NCBI GenBank assembly: GCA_902800495.1
Contig: CADCET010000010.1
Span: 1-64,000 of the forward strand
Length of the DNA: 64,000 nt
DNA from: an uncultured Prevotellaceae bacterium
GTDB taxonomy: Bacteria; Bacteroidota; Bacteroidia; Bacteroidales; Bacteroidaceae
Direction: 5' to 3'
How positions within the stretch are numbered: the first letter of the stretch is position 1; each line of letters starts with the position of its first letter. Under the pieces are notes generated by a model. The model saw nothing but the letters and a program-made list of their open reading frames with translations, ran no database searches and was not told where the DNA came from. The position numbers were made by a program, and so were the translations under genes. Of this stretch, positions 15,013 to 23,078 are shown piece by piece.

Positions 15013-16257
15013 TTACCGGTAAATCAGCGTCGTCATCTTCTCTGGGTCGAACAGCTCGTTAGCTACCTGCTGTATCTCTTCAGCCGTGACGGCGTCAATC
15101 TGCTGAAAGAGCCTGTCGAGGTCTTTCTCCTTGCCGTTATGGAGAAAACTCCTGCCGAAATCGAGGGCAAAGTTCTCGCGGTTGTCACAGGCAATGGCTA
15201 TCTGACCTTTTATCTGCTGCTTGGCCGTCGCTAACTGCGACCGGCTGAGCGGTTTTTCTATCAGACGGTCCAACTGGTGGCGCACTAACCGGCAACACCT
15301 GTTGACGTCGTGCGGATCGCAGCCGAAGTAGACCGTCCACAGCCCCGTATCACTGTAGCTCACCATCGAGCTCTCAACGGTATAGACCAGTCCGTTGCGT
15401 TCACGGAGCGACAGGTTCAGCAGCGAGTTCATTCCGGGTCCGCCCAGCAGGTTGTTCAGCAGGTAGAGAGCAATGCGCCGCGGGTGATTAATGTCGTAAG
15501 CCCTGCAGCCCATAATGACATGAGCCTGGTGCGTGCCCTTCTGGCGGGTAATGGTCTGGCAGCCTATAGGTCTCATAGGACTTATAGGTCTTATAGGTCC
15601 TATAGGACTCATAGGACTCATAGGTCCTAGAGCCCCCATCATCCCCTCTACCAACCGCACCACACGTCGGAACTCCACATCACCGTAGACAAAGAACACA
15701 GCATTGTCAGGGCGGTAGTGTCGCCGCGTAAATCGCAGGGCGTCTTCGGTGGTATAGGTACGCAGCTGTTCGGCCTGCCCCAGGATGTTATGGCCTAATG
15801 GATGCCCCTCGAAGAGGATGTTCTCAAACTCGTCGTAAATCAGCTCTGCTGGCGAGTCATTATAGCTTTCTATCTCGTCGCAGATGACGTCGACCTCCTT
15901 GTCAATCTCCGTCTGCGGATACTGGCTGTGGAAGACGATGTCCGTCAGCAGGTTGACAGCCTTGCTGAAATGGTCACGATGGATGGCGGCGTAGAACGTC
16001 GTGTCCTCTTTGTTGGTGAAGGCGTTCAGCTCGCCGCCAAGCTTCTCCAGCCCATTGATGATCTGCAGGGCGTTGCGACGCTCCGTTCCCTTGAAGGTGA
16101 CGTGTTCGCAGAAGTGCGCCAGTCCCTCCTCGCCTGCCAACTCATGACGCGTCCCTGCCGCTATCTGGTAGCCGCAGTAAACGACGGGCGATGTTGACGG
16201 GAGGTGAATAATCCTGAGACCGTTAGGCAGGGTTGTTGTATTGTATTGCATAGACAC
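15013..16257 (-). CDS. M16 family zinc peptidase (insulinase/PqqL-type)
   Basis: This 414-residue protein has no signal peptide. The inverted zinc motif HxxEH is HFCEH (residues about 46-50), with the distal Glu in DEIESYND about 75 residues later, so the catalytic site is complete. The second M16 domain follows (YLLNNLLGGPGMNSLLNLSLRERNGLVYTV), giving the usual length of 410-420. Such proteins resemble mitochondrial processing peptidase and act on peptides or leader sequences; the substrate is unknown. A run (GPMSPMSPIGPIRPISPMRPIG, about residues 210-232) comes from a 9-bp tandem repeat placed between the two domains. A good TTTG-N19-TACCTTTG promoter precedes it. Confidence 0.9.
   Translation of the reverse strand: MSMQYNTTTLPNGLRIIHLPSTSPVVYCGYQIAAGTRHELAGEEGLAHFCEHVTFKGTERRNALQIINGLEKLGGELNAFTNKEDTTFYAAIHRDHFSKAVNLLTDIVFHSQYPQTEIDKEVDVICDEIESYNDSPAELIYDEFENILFEGHPLGHNILGQAEQLRTYTTEDALRFTRRHYRPDNAVFFVYGDVEFRRVVRLVEGMMGALGPMSPMSPIGPIRPISPMRPIGCQTITRQKGTHQAHVIMGCRAYDINHPRRIALYLLNNLLGGPGMNSLLNLSLRERNGLVYTVESSMVSYSDTGLWTVYFGCDPHDVNRCCRLVRHQLDRLIEKPLSRSQLATAKQQIKGQIAIACDNRENFALDFGRSFLHNGKEKDLDRLFQQIDAVTAEEIQQVANELFDPEKMTTLIYR
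15563..15631. repeat. 9-bp tandem repeat within the M16 peptidase gene
   Basis: About seven units of (t/a)c(t/c)(t/c)atagg run without interruption, each encoding a tripeptide such as P-I-S, P-M-R or P-I-G on the minus strand. The 9-bp period keeps the frame whatever the copy number. Confidence 0.85.
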
Positions 16258-16303
16258 ATTGGTGTACTCCAGAGGAGTAATACCTATTCATAGTTTCCGA
16301 CTG

Positions 16304-16334
16304 CAAAGGTACGACAAAAAAATAAATCGGCAAA
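16304..16334 (-). promoter_or_regulatory. Promoter of the M16 peptidase gene
   Basis: On the minus strand TTTG (16331-16334), 19 nt, then TACCTTTG (16304-16311): a full match to the Bacteroidetes TTTG-N19/21-TAnnTTTG promoter. The ATG is about 47 nt downstream. Confidence 0.8.
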
Positions 16335-16434
16335 AGAAAGCCTTGGGAAAAACTTAGGTCGAGCGGTCCTTTGTTGTCTTTGTTGTCGTTAAACAAAAAA
16401 TACCACGTTGTTTTTAACGATTACTACAGAAAGT

Positions 16435-16465
16435 TTTGTGCTTTCGGCTTTTTTGTCTATCTTTG
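16435..16465 (+). promoter_or_regulatory. Promoter of aroQ and the coupled genes
   Basis: TTTG (16435-16438), 19 nt, TATCTTTG (16458-16465), 31 nt before the aroQ ATG. It is divergent from the M16 promoter. It argues against the longer frame that opens at 16371, which would start upstream of the promoter. Confidence 0.8.
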
Positions 16466-16496
16466 TGGCCTGAAAGTAACCAAAACTATTAAAAAG

Positions 16497-16922
16497 ATGA
16501 AGATACAGATTATTAACGGACCCAACCTGAACCTGCTCGGAGAGCGGGAACCAGGCATCTACGGCAGCGAGTCGTTCGACAGCTACTTAGGACAGCTGCG
16601 GACTAATTACCCCGATGTCGAGATAGACTACTACCAGAGCAACGTCGAGGGAGAACTTATCAACAAGATGCAGGAGACGGGGTTCTACGGCGGCTACGAC
16701 GGCATCGTGCTCAACGCCGGAGCCTATACCCATACCAGTGTGGCGCTGCAGGACTGCATCCGCTCGCTGCGCTGTCCCGTCGTCGAGGTACATATCTCTA
16801 ATGTACACACGCGTGAGGAGTTCCGCCACCGCTCGCTGATCTCGTGCGCCTGCTTAGGCGTCATCTGTGGTTTCGGCCTGGATTCCTATCGTCTGGCCAT
16901 AGAAGCGCTACTGAAACATTGA
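16497..16922 (+). CDS. aroQ: Type II 3-dehydroquinate dehydratase
   Basis: This 141-residue enzyme of the shikimate pathway converts 3-dehydroquinate to 3-dehydroshikimate. Motifs are NGPNLNLLGEREPGIYG with the catalytic Tyr, NAGAYTHTSVALQDC with the active-site Asn-Ala-Gly, and EVHISNVHTREEFRHRS with the catalytic His. Length matches the dodecameric type II family (140-150). The start at 16497 follows an A-rich leader and is the only one consistent with the promoter. The stop overlaps the next gene's TTG start by 3 nt (TTGA). Confidence 0.96.
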   Translation: MKIQIINGPNLNLLGEREPGIYGSESFDSYLGQLRTNYPDVEIDYYQSNVEGELINKMQETGFYGGYDGIVLNAGAYTHTSVALQDCIRSLRCPVVEVHISNVHTREEFRHRSLISCACLGVICGFGLDSYRLAIEALLKH

Positions 16923-17545
16923 CCGTCGACGACTACATATTGCAGCACATAGAGCCAGAGCCTGAGTACCTGTACCGACTCTGGCGGGCCACGAACATCC
17001 ACACCATCCACGGACGTATGGTCAGCGGCCACCTGCAGGGACGGCTGCTGAAGATGCTGGTGGAGATGCTCCGTCCGCGAAACATCTTGGAGGTGGGGAC
17101 GTTCAGCGGCTACTCGGCGCTCTCGATGGCCGAAGGGCTGGAGGACGGCGGACGCCTCTATACGTTTGAGATCAACGACGAGATGGAGGACTTCACGCGG
17201 CCGTGGATAGAAGGGTCGCCCGTGGCCGACAAGATATGTTTTATGATTGGCGACGCGATGGTGGAGGCTCCGCGGTTAGGCGTGACGTTCGACATGGCAT
17301 TTATCGACGGCGACAAGCGTACCTACTGCGAGTGCTACGACATGGTGCTCGGCGTGCTGCGCCCTGGCGGTTTTATCATTGCCGACAACACGTTGTGGGA
17401 CGGTCACGTCGTCGACCCCGCCTACGACCACGACCACCAGACGCAGGGCATCAGGCGCTTTAACGACTACGTCGCCCAGGACCCGCGAACGGAGCAGGTC
17501 ATCCTGCCCCTGCGCGACGGGCTGACGATTATTAGGAAGAAATGA
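16919..17545 (+). CDS. SAM-dependent O-methyltransferase (family 3)
   Basis: A 208-residue class I methyltransferase of the caffeoyl-CoA/catechol O-methyltransferase family. Motif I is ILEVGTFSGYSALSMAE (residues about 55-72), followed by the acidic YTFEIN strand end, FDMAFIDGDK with metal-ligand Asp, and IIADNTLWDGHV with the second Asp-Asn pair. Substrate unknown. No ATG occurs at a sensible place: a TTG at 16919, overlapping the aroQ stop as TTGA, gives the natural N-terminus (TVDDYILQHIEPEPEYLYRL), and longer frames run into aroQ. The stop overlaps the next ATG by 4 nt. Confidence 0.9.
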   Translation: MTVDDYILQHIEPEPEYLYRLWRATNIHTIHGRMVSGHLQGRLLKMLVEMLRPRNILEVGTFSGYSALSMAEGLEDGGRLYTFEINDEMEDFTRPWIEGSPVADKICFMIGDAMVEAPRLGVTFDMAFIDGDKRTYCECYDMVLGVLRPGGFIIADNTLWDGHVVDPAYDHDHQTQGIRRFNDYVAQDPRTEQVILPLRDGLTIIRKK

Positions 17546-18741
17546 TACGCTATACAAAGAGAGAGGAGATTTGGAACTCGGCGTCGCACGGCGGAGGTAT
17601 CCTGTTGGGGGTGGTCATCGGCATCATCTTCCTGATATGGGTGTTCCGCGGCAATAACGACTGGGCGAGGGTTGGGGTCATCCTCTATCTCTTCGGCATG
17701 TTAGGCTCTTACGTGGCCTCGACGGTCTATCACGCCATGAAGCACCATTCGCCGTGGAAGGAACGTCTGCGCCGCTGGGACCATGCCGCCATCTACTGGC
17801 ATATCGCCGGCTCCTACTCGCCGCTGACGCTCGTTGCCCTGCGCGAACAGGGCTATTGGGGCTGGGGACTCTTCACCTTCGTCTGGGCGTGTGCCATCGC
17901 CGGCACCATCGTCAGCTTCATTCGCCTGAAGGAGCACTCCAACTTGGAGACGCTCTGCTTCATAGGTATGGGACTGTCGGTGCTGGTGGCCTTCAAACCG
18001 CTCATCGACAGCGTCTCGACGGCTGCCGTGGTATGGATAGTCGCCGAGGGTGTGTGCTATATCACCGGTGCGCTGTTCTACTCACTGAACAAGCGGAAAT
18101 ATATGCACAGCGTCTTCCACTTCTTCGTCCTGGCGGGGTCGGTGTGTCACATCGTGGCCGTCTGGGACGTGTTGATGGAGTACGTCCAGGAGAAGCCGGC
18201 CTATCACAGCATACTGCCCGAAGGCCTGCAGCTGCGCGAGGGCGACGTGGTGTTCCGTCGGGGTGGGGGAATGGTGAGCCATGTCGTGGTGGCTGCCGAC
18301 CGTGAGGGAAATTACTCGCATGTGGGTATCGTCGTCGATTCTGCCGGTGTGCCGATGGTGGTTCATGCCGTGCCCGGCGAGCCCGACTTCGAGGGCGACC
18401 CCGACCGCGTGAAGATGGACCGTCCGGAACATTTCTTCTCGTCGCAGTACACCTCCATCGGTGAGGTCTGCCGTGCGAAGGACAGCGCTGCGGCGCGTCA
18501 GGCGGCACAGGTGGCGATGGCCGTCTATCGCCGTCATACCCTCTTCGACCACGACTATGACGACCATGATACTGTGCGTATGTACTGCACCGAACTGATC
18601 GTCCATACCTATGCACGGGCCGGCTTGCCGTTGGTGGGGAGCGCCCGCCACGAGGTGCGGCTGCCTATGCTGACGGCCGACTGCATCTTTCCTTCTGACA
18701 TCAAAAACTCCAGGCAACTGGAATCCCTTATAACATTTTAA
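17542..18741 (+). CDS. Hemolysin III (PAQR-like) membrane domain fused to YiiX-like NlpC/P60 hydrolase
   Basis: This 399-residue protein has two parts. Residues 1-215 are a complete seven-helix hemolysin III/PAQR-like domain, with the conserved polar set: EIWNSASHGGG, STVYHAM, RRWDHAAIYWHIAGSYSP and HSVFHFFVLAGSVCH (Ser, Asp and three His, the metal site in PAQR relatives). Residues about 228-399 are a permuted NlpC/P60 domain of YiiX/C92 type: LREGDVVFR, NYSHVGIVVDSAGVPMVVHAVPG (catalytic His) and MYCTELIVHTYARAG (catalytic Cys). PAQR proteins include ceramidases, and YiiX-like folds include lipid or amide hydrolases, so lipid turnover is a reasonable guess. ATGA overlap with the methyltransferase. 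Confidence 0.88.
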   Translation: MIRYTKREEIWNSASHGGGILLGVVIGIIFLIWVFRGNNDWARVGVILYLFGMLGSYVASTVYHAMKHHSPWKERLRRWDHAAIYWHIAGSYSPLTLVALREQGYWGWGLFTFVWACAIAGTIVSFIRLKEHSNLETLCFIGMGLSVLVAFKPLIDSVSTAAVVWIVAEGVCYITGALFYSLNKRKYMHSVFHFFVLAGSVCHIVAVWDVLMEYVQEKPAYHSILPEGLQLREGDVVFRRGGGMVSHVVVAADREGNYSHVGIVVDSAGVPMVVHAVPGEPDFEGDPDRVKMDRPEHFFSSQYTSIGEVCRAKDSAAARQAAQVAMAVYRRHTLFDHDYDDHDTVRMYCTELIVHTYARAGLPLVGSARHEVRLPMLTADCIFPSDIKNSRQLESLITF

Positions 18742-18762
18742 TAACCCTAAAACAACAAGAAC

Positions 18763-19152
18763 ATGAAAAAGATTTTAGTAGCGTTCGTTATCGGCTGCAT
18801 GGCTATGGTCATGACCAGCTGTAGTGACAACAGTCCTAAGGGCGTCGCCATTCAGGCCGTCAAGTGTATGCAACAGAAAGACTTCAAGGGCTATGTCGAC
18901 CTGCTCAACCTGCCGGATGCCACCGACGAACAGAAGACGACTTACGTCGCCATGTTGCAGGAGAAGGCCAGCAAGAAACCCGAGGCTTTCGACATCAAGA
19001 GCTTCGAGGTGGTCGACGAACAGGTCGACGAGGAGGCTGGCACCGCACGCATCACCATCAAGATGGTTGACGGCGAAGGTAAGGAACAAAACAATCCCAT
19101 CGACCTGGTGAAGAATGACAAGGGCGAATGGAAGATTAAGAACAAGAAATAA
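18763..19152 (+). CDS. DUF4878 lipoprotein
   Basis: This 129-residue protein has a lipoprotein signal (MKKILVAFVIGCMAMVMTSC; lipidated Cys at 20, Ser at +2). The remainder is a small NTF2-like alpha+beta DUF4878 domain: helices (GVAIQAVKCMQQKDFKGYVDLLN, QKTTYVAMLQEKASKKP) then strands (FEVVDEQVDEEAGTARITIKMVDGEGKE, GEWKIKNKK). No enzymatic residues are evident and its function is unknown. It begins 21 nt after the hemolysin III fusion and probably belongs to the same transcript, which ends at the hairpin at 19360-19398. Confidence 0.88.
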   Translation: MKKILVAFVIGCMAMVMTSCSDNSPKGVAIQAVKCMQQKDFKGYVDLLNLPDATDEQKTTYVAMLQEKASKKPEAFDIKSFEVVDEQVDEEAGTARITIKMVDGEGKEQNNPIDLVKNDKGEWKIKNKK

Positions 19153-19156
19153 ATTT

Positions 19157-19294
19157 TTAACGACCACGAATTTAACGAATTGAACGAATTGACTGGCGCG
19201 GTAAGAAATCGCTTGCGATTTCATTTGTGAAATTCGTAATAATTTATAACAACGCGCAGCTAAAATTCGTATAATTCGTGAAATTCGTAGTTAA
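19157..19294. repeat. Intergenic imperfect inverted repeat (aattcgt-rich)
   Basis: The left arm 19157-19190 (ttaacgaccacgaatttaac and on) is complementary, with few mismatches, to 19264-19294 (aattcgtataattcgtgaaa and on). A smaller perfect palindrome gaaatcgc-tt-gcgatttc lies in the loop near 19205-19222. No gene in this 240-nt gap. Confidence 0.6.
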
Positions 19295-19359
19295 AAGAAA
19301 ATTGATTTTTTTCTAATTGTTTTCCCCAAAAGAAAATCAATCTATTTCTTTAGTTTTAC

Positions 19360-19398
19360 AAATGAAAAATCCTCCCTAGTAGGGAGGATTTTTCATTT
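19360..19398. terminator. Bidirectional intrinsic terminator
   Basis: A perfect 18-bp stem (aaatgaaaaatcctccct / agggaggatttttcattt) with a 3-nt loop has A-rich and T-rich flanks on both sides. It lies between the convergent DUF4878 gene and sufD; its right arm covers the sufD stop codon. Confidence 0.88.
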
Positions 19399-20790
19399 GC
19401 AGAGTCCGCAGCCTTCGCACTTGCTGAGGCGGCCTCGGAAGCGCATGTCGACGAGGTGGTGCAGACGGTCGCGTAGCGGTTGCAGGTCGATGCGGTCGAC
19501 GACCTCGCCGACGAAAGCCTGCTGCAAGAGCGTCTTCGCCTCGGCCTCGCTGATGCCTCGCTGGCGCATATAGAACAGGGCTGCATCGTTGAGCTGGCCG
19601 ACGGTAGAGCCGTGGGCGCACTTCACGTCGTCGGCGTAGATTTCAAGCATCGGCTGGGTGTACATCCTTGACTTTGACGAGGCGCAGAGGTTCTGGTTGG
19701 TCATCTGCGACGACGTCTTCTGGGCGCCCGGTTCCACCAGCACCCTACCGGCAAAGGCACCGGTAGCCTCGTCGTTGAGCACGTATTTGTAAAGCTCGTT
19801 GCTGGTGCAGTGTCCGGCCTTGTGGACGATGAGCGTGTTGTTGTCAACGTGCTGTTCCTTGTCGGCAATGACGCAGCCGTAGCATTCGCAGTCGGCACCC
19901 TCGCCCGAAAGCGTCAGGTCGAGCTTGTTGCGTGTCGTACCGTTGTGCAGGGTGATGATGTTGTGGCAGACGTGGCTGTCGCGCTGCTGGTCGATGTAGA
20001 CGTTGCTGACGCGGACGTTCTTAGCGTGGGTCTCTTCCAGGCAGTACAGTCCCAAGTGAGCGCCTTCGCCGACAAAAGCCTCGATGACCTGTGTCGTCAG
20101 GAACTGGCGGTCGTCGGCAGCATGGTCGCAGAACAGGAGTTTCACTTCTGCCCCTTCTTCGACGATGATGAGTACGCGGCGGTTGACCATCAGAGAAGCC
20201 TCTCCCCCCGCCCTCCCCGAAGGGGAGAGAGCCTTGAGGATGTTGATGACCTGGATGGCGCGGTCAACCTTCACGTTCTTCGGCACGTAGACGAAGAGGC
20301 CGTCCTGAGCCAGCATGGTGTTGAGTTGGGTGACGGCGTCGTCATCCTTGCCGGCCAGCTGGTGGTAGCGACCCCTCCCAGCCTCCCCTATAGGGGAGGA
20401 GAGATTACCAATAATAACGCCGTCAGGCAGTTTTGCTGCTGCTTGAGGTATTCTCTCTCCTCTTTCCTCTTTCCGCTCTCCTCTATAAAAACTGTCGTTG
20501 ACGACGAAGTAGAGATTCGTGGAAAGGTTGGGCACGTCGCAGCGGAAGGCGGCATAGGGGTCGACAGGAATCTCGAGACGGTTGAGATTCAATCCGTAGT
20601 CTGGCTCGAAGAGCTTCGCTATGTCAGTGTACTTATAGCGCTCCACCTTTTTTGACGGGAATCCATGAGCCTTGAAAGCCTCGAACGCCTCATCGCGCAC
20701 GCTGTTCATTACGTCGCTGCTATGCTCGTGAATCATCGTGCGGCACTGCTCGTAGAGATTGATATATTGCTGCTCGCTTGAAGTAATCAT
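19393..20790 (-). CDS. sufD: Fe-S cluster assembly protein SufD
   Basis: This 465-residue protein is a beta-helix partner of SufB in the SufBCD scaffold that builds Fe-S clusters with SufC ATPase energy. Family features are the N-terminal helix with FPSKKVERYKYTD, the repetitive beta-helix core, and the C-terminal SSQMTNQNLCASSKSRMYTQPMLEIYADDVKCAHGSTVGQLNDAALFYMRQRGIS, highly diagnostic of SufB/D. Three unusual in-frame insertions lie in the N-terminal half: about residues 100-113 (RGERKEERGERI), 129-140 (LSSPIGEAGRGR) and 186-198 (LSPSGRAGGEAS), each encoded by a purine-rich or palindromic element. Last gene of sufB-sufC-sufD; sufC ends 35 nt upstream. Confidence 0.95.
   Translation of the reverse strand: MITSSEQQYINLYEQCRTMIHEHSSDVMNSVRDEAFEAFKAHGFPSKKVERYKYTDIAKLFEPDYGLNLNRLEIPVDPYAAFRCDVPNLSTNLYFVVNDSFYRGERKEERGERIPQAAAKLPDGVIIGNLSSPIGEAGRGRYHQLAGKDDDAVTQLNTMLAQDGLFVYVPKNVKVDRAIQVINILKALSPSGRAGGEASLMVNRRVLIIVEEGAEVKLLFCDHAADDRQFLTTQVIEAFVGEGAHLGLYCLEETHAKNVRVSNVYIDQQRDSHVCHNIITLHNGTTRNKLDLTLSGEGADCECYGCVIADKEQHVDNNTLIVHKAGHCTSNELYKYVLNDEATGAFAGRVLVEPGAQKTSSQMTNQNLCASSKSRMYTQPMLEIYADDVKCAHGSTVGQLNDAALFYMRQRGISEAEAKTLLQQAFVGEVVDRIDLQPLRDRLHHLVDMRFRGRLSKCEGCGLCK
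20198..20231. repeat. C/G-rich palindromic element in sufD, copy A
   Basis: It contains ctctccccccgccctccccg followed by aaggggagag. On the coding strand it reads CCT TCG GGG (P-S-G) within LSPSGRAGGEA. The same architecture occurs at 20369, 53182, 53637, 60672 and 60765. Confidence 0.75.
20369..20402. repeat. C/G-rich palindromic element in sufD, copy B
   Basis: It reads cccctcccagcctcccctat followed by aggggaggagag; translated as LSSPIGEAGRGR. It has the same orientation as copy A, about 170 nt away in the same gene. Confidence 0.72.
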
Positions 20791-20825
20791 AATTACTAAT
20801 TCCTCATTTCTAATTACTAATTATC

Positions 20826-21581
20826 TTACTCTTCGCCAATCTCTTCTTTTATCCAGTCGTAGCCGTGCTCCTGTATCTCCTTGGCCAACTCCGGGCCGGC
20901 GGTCTTCACAATCCTACCTTTATATAATACGTGTACGAACTGCGGACGGATCATCTCCAGCAGCCGGTCGTAGTGGGTGATGACGATACACGACGTGTCG
21001 GGGCGCTGCAGCTTGTTGACACCCTCGGCCACGATACGCATGGCGTCGACATCCAGACCGGAGTCCGTCTCGTCGAGGATGCTCAGCTTCGGCTCCAGCA
21101 TCGCCATCTGGAAAATCTCGTTGCGCTTCTTCTCGCCGCCACTGAAACCCTCGTTGACAGAGCGGTTGGCCAGCTTCGAGTCGAGCTCCACCACCTTGCG
21201 CTTCTCGCGCATCAGTTTCAGGAACTCTGCGGCGTTCATCGGCTCCAGTCCCTGAGCCTTGCGCTTCTCGTTGATGGCCGCCTTCATGAAGTTGGTCATC
21301 GACACACCGGGAATCTCCACCGGGTACTGGAACGAGAGGAACAGTCCCTCGTGGGCGCGCTCCTCGGGCTTCATCTCTAAGAGATTCTTGCCGTTGAACC
21401 AAGCCTCACCCTGCGTCACCTCGTAGAGCGGGTTGCCAACAAGTACTGCCGACAGCGTCGACTTGCCCGAGCCGTTAGGCCCCATGATGGCATGCGTCTC
21501 GCCGTCGTTAATCACGAGGTCGATGCCCTTCAATATCTCTTTCTCACCAATCTTGGCGTGTAAGTTCTTTACCTCTAACAT
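20826..21581 (-). CDS. sufC: Fe-S cluster assembly ATPase SufC
   Basis: This 251-residue ABC-type ATPase powers the SufBCD complex in the cytoplasm. Walker A GPNGSGKST lies at about 32-40, the Q-loop in SFQYPVEIPG, the signature FSGGEKKRNEI at about 143-153, and Walker B with the SufC-type D-loop SILDETDSGLD at about 166-176, where most SufC have DEIDSGLD (here Thr replaces Ile). The switch His is in ITHYDR. Length is as expected. It lies 42 nt downstream of sufB; the gap holds short ttattacg repeats. Confidence 0.96.
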   Translation of the reverse strand: MLEVKNLHAKIGEKEILKGIDLVINDGETHAIMGPNGSGKSTLSAVLVGNPLYEVTQGEAWFNGKNLLEMKPEERAHEGLFLSFQYPVEIPGVSMTNFMKAAINEKRKAQGLEPMNAAEFLKLMREKRKVVELDSKLANRSVNEGFSGGEKKRNEIFQMAMLEPKLSILDETDSGLDVDAMRIVAEGVNKLQRPDTSCIVITHYDRLLEMIRPQFVHVLYKGRIVKTAGPELAKEIQEHGYDWIKEEIGEE

Positions 21582-21623
21582 CTATTTCGTTATTACGTTA
21601 TGTCGTTATTACGTTATTACGAG

Positions 21624-23078
21624 TTAGCCCACCGTACCTTCGAGTGATACACTGAGTAGCTTTTGCGCCTCGACGGCAAACTCCATGGGGAGCTTCTGCA
21701 GCACCTCCTTGGCATAGCCGTTGACGATGAGGCCCACGGCCTGCTCGGTAGGGATGCCGCGCTGGTTGCAGTAGAAGAGCTGGTCCTCGCTGATCTTGCT
21801 CGTCGTAGCCTCGTGCTCGAAGACGGCCGTGGGGTTGTGGACGTCCATATACGGGAAGGTGTGGGCTCCACACTGGCTGCCTAACAGCAGCGAGTCGCAG
21901 GACGAGTAGTTGCGGGCGTTCTCTGCGGTAGCTGCAGCACGCACCAGTCCGCGGTAGCTGTTCTGCGAATGTCCGGCAGAGATGCCCTTCGAGATGATGG
22001 TCGACTTTGTGTTACGTCCGATGTGTATCATCTTCGTACCCGTGTCGGCCTCCTGGTAGTTGTTGGTGACAGCGACGGAATAGAACTCTGCCACGCTGTT
22101 GTCGCCGCGCAGGATGCACGACGGGTACTTCCACGTGATGGCAGACCCCGTCTCCACCTGTGTCCAGGATAGTTTCGAGTCGACGCCGCGCAGGTCGCCG
22201 CGCTTCGTCACAAGGTTCAGTACGCCCCCCTTGCCGTTCTCGTCGCCGGGATACCAGTTCTGTACCGTGGAGTACTTCACCTCGGCACGGTCCATGACGA
22301 TAATCTCTACGATGGCGGCGTGCAGCTGGTTCTCGTCGCGCATCGGTGCCGTACAGCCTTCGAGATAGCTGACGTAGCTGTCGTCGTCGGCAATAATCAG
22401 CGTGCGCTCGAACTGGCCGGTGTTGCGTGCGTTGATGCGGAAGTAGCTGCTCAGCTCCATCGGACAGCGCACACCCTTGGGGATGTAGACGAACGAGCCG
22501 TCAGAGAAGACCGCCGAGTTGAGGGCGGCGTAGAAATTGTCGCGGTAGGGCACCACCGAGCCTAAGTACTGGCGTACCAGGTCGCCGTGCTCCTTGATAG
22601 CCTCGCCGATAGAGCAGAAGATGACGCCCTTCTCGCGAAGTTTCTCCTTGAACGTCGTCTTCACCGAGACGCTATCCATGATAGCGTCGACGGCAGTGTT
22701 GCCGGATAAGGCCAGCCGTTCTTCGAGGGGGATGCCTAATTTGTCGAAGGTCTTTTCCAGTTCGGGGTCGATGCCAGCGGGGGAACCGCTGGGGGCGGGT
22801 TTCTTGGCGGTGGGGTCGGCGTAGTAGGAGATGGCCTGGTAGTCGACGGGGGGCACGTGGACGTGCCCCCATGTCGGCGCTGTCTGCTCCCGCCAGTAGC
22901 GAAAAGCCTTCAGGCGGAACTCAAGCATCCACTCTGGTTCCCCCTTCTTAGCAGAGATGAGCCGAACGACGTCCTCGTTCAGCCCTTTCTCAATGATTTC
23001 CGTATGTACGTCCGTCGTGAAACCGAACTCGTACTTCTGTTCGGCTACCTGACGGACAAACTCATTCTTCTTTTTCAT
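21624..23078 (-). CDS. sufB: Fe-S cluster assembly protein SufB
   Basis: This 484-residue scaffold protein of the SufBCD complex carries [10 protein letters not shown] near residue 96 and the conserved SufB segments [53 protein letters not shown] and [32 protein letters not shown]. The start is placed at 23078 ([19 protein letters not shown]), the normal family N-terminus; a longer frame to 23132 only adds residues ([12 protein letters not shown]) encoded by the 7-bp intergenic repeat. The SGSPAG insertion comes from a hairpin element at 22774-22792. Likely transcribed with infB upstream. Confidence 0.95.
   Translation of the reverse strand: MKKKNEFVRQVAEQKYEFGFTTDVHTEIIEKGLNEDVVRLISAKKGEPEWMLEFRLKAFRYWREQTAPTWGHVHVPPVDYQAISYYADPTAKKPAPSGSPAGIDPELEKTFDKLGIPLEERLALSGNTAVDAIMDSVSVKTTFKEKLREKGVIFCSIGEAIKEHGDLVRQYLGSVVPYRDNFYAALNSAVFSDGSFVYIPKGVRCPMELSSYFRINARNTGQFERTLIIADDDSYVSYLEGCTAPMRDENQLHAAIVEIIVMDRAEVKYSTVQNWYPGDENGKGGVLNLVTKRGDLRGVDSKLSWTQVETGSAITWKYPSCILRGDNSVAEFYSVAVTNNYQEADTGTKMIHIGRNTKSTIISKGISAGHSQNSYRGLVRAAATAENARNYSSCDSLLLGSQCGAHTFPYMDVHNPTAVFEHEATTSKISEDQLFYCNQRGIPTEQAVGLIVNGYAKEVLQKLPMEFAVEAQKLLSVSLEGTVG
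22774..22792. repeat. In-frame hairpin element (GRRAA-loop family), copy 4
   Basis: A 7-bp stem ccagcgg / ccgctgg encloses loop gggaa, inside sufB. The coding strand reads AGC GGT TCC CCC GCT (S-G-S-P-A), in the same frame as the copies at 3300, 7471 and 9097. Confidence 0.68.

Noticed and set aside
16844..16918. Longer O-methyltransferase start inside aroQ
   Set aside because: It adds an Arg-rich stretch with no family match; the TTGA overlap gives a natural start.
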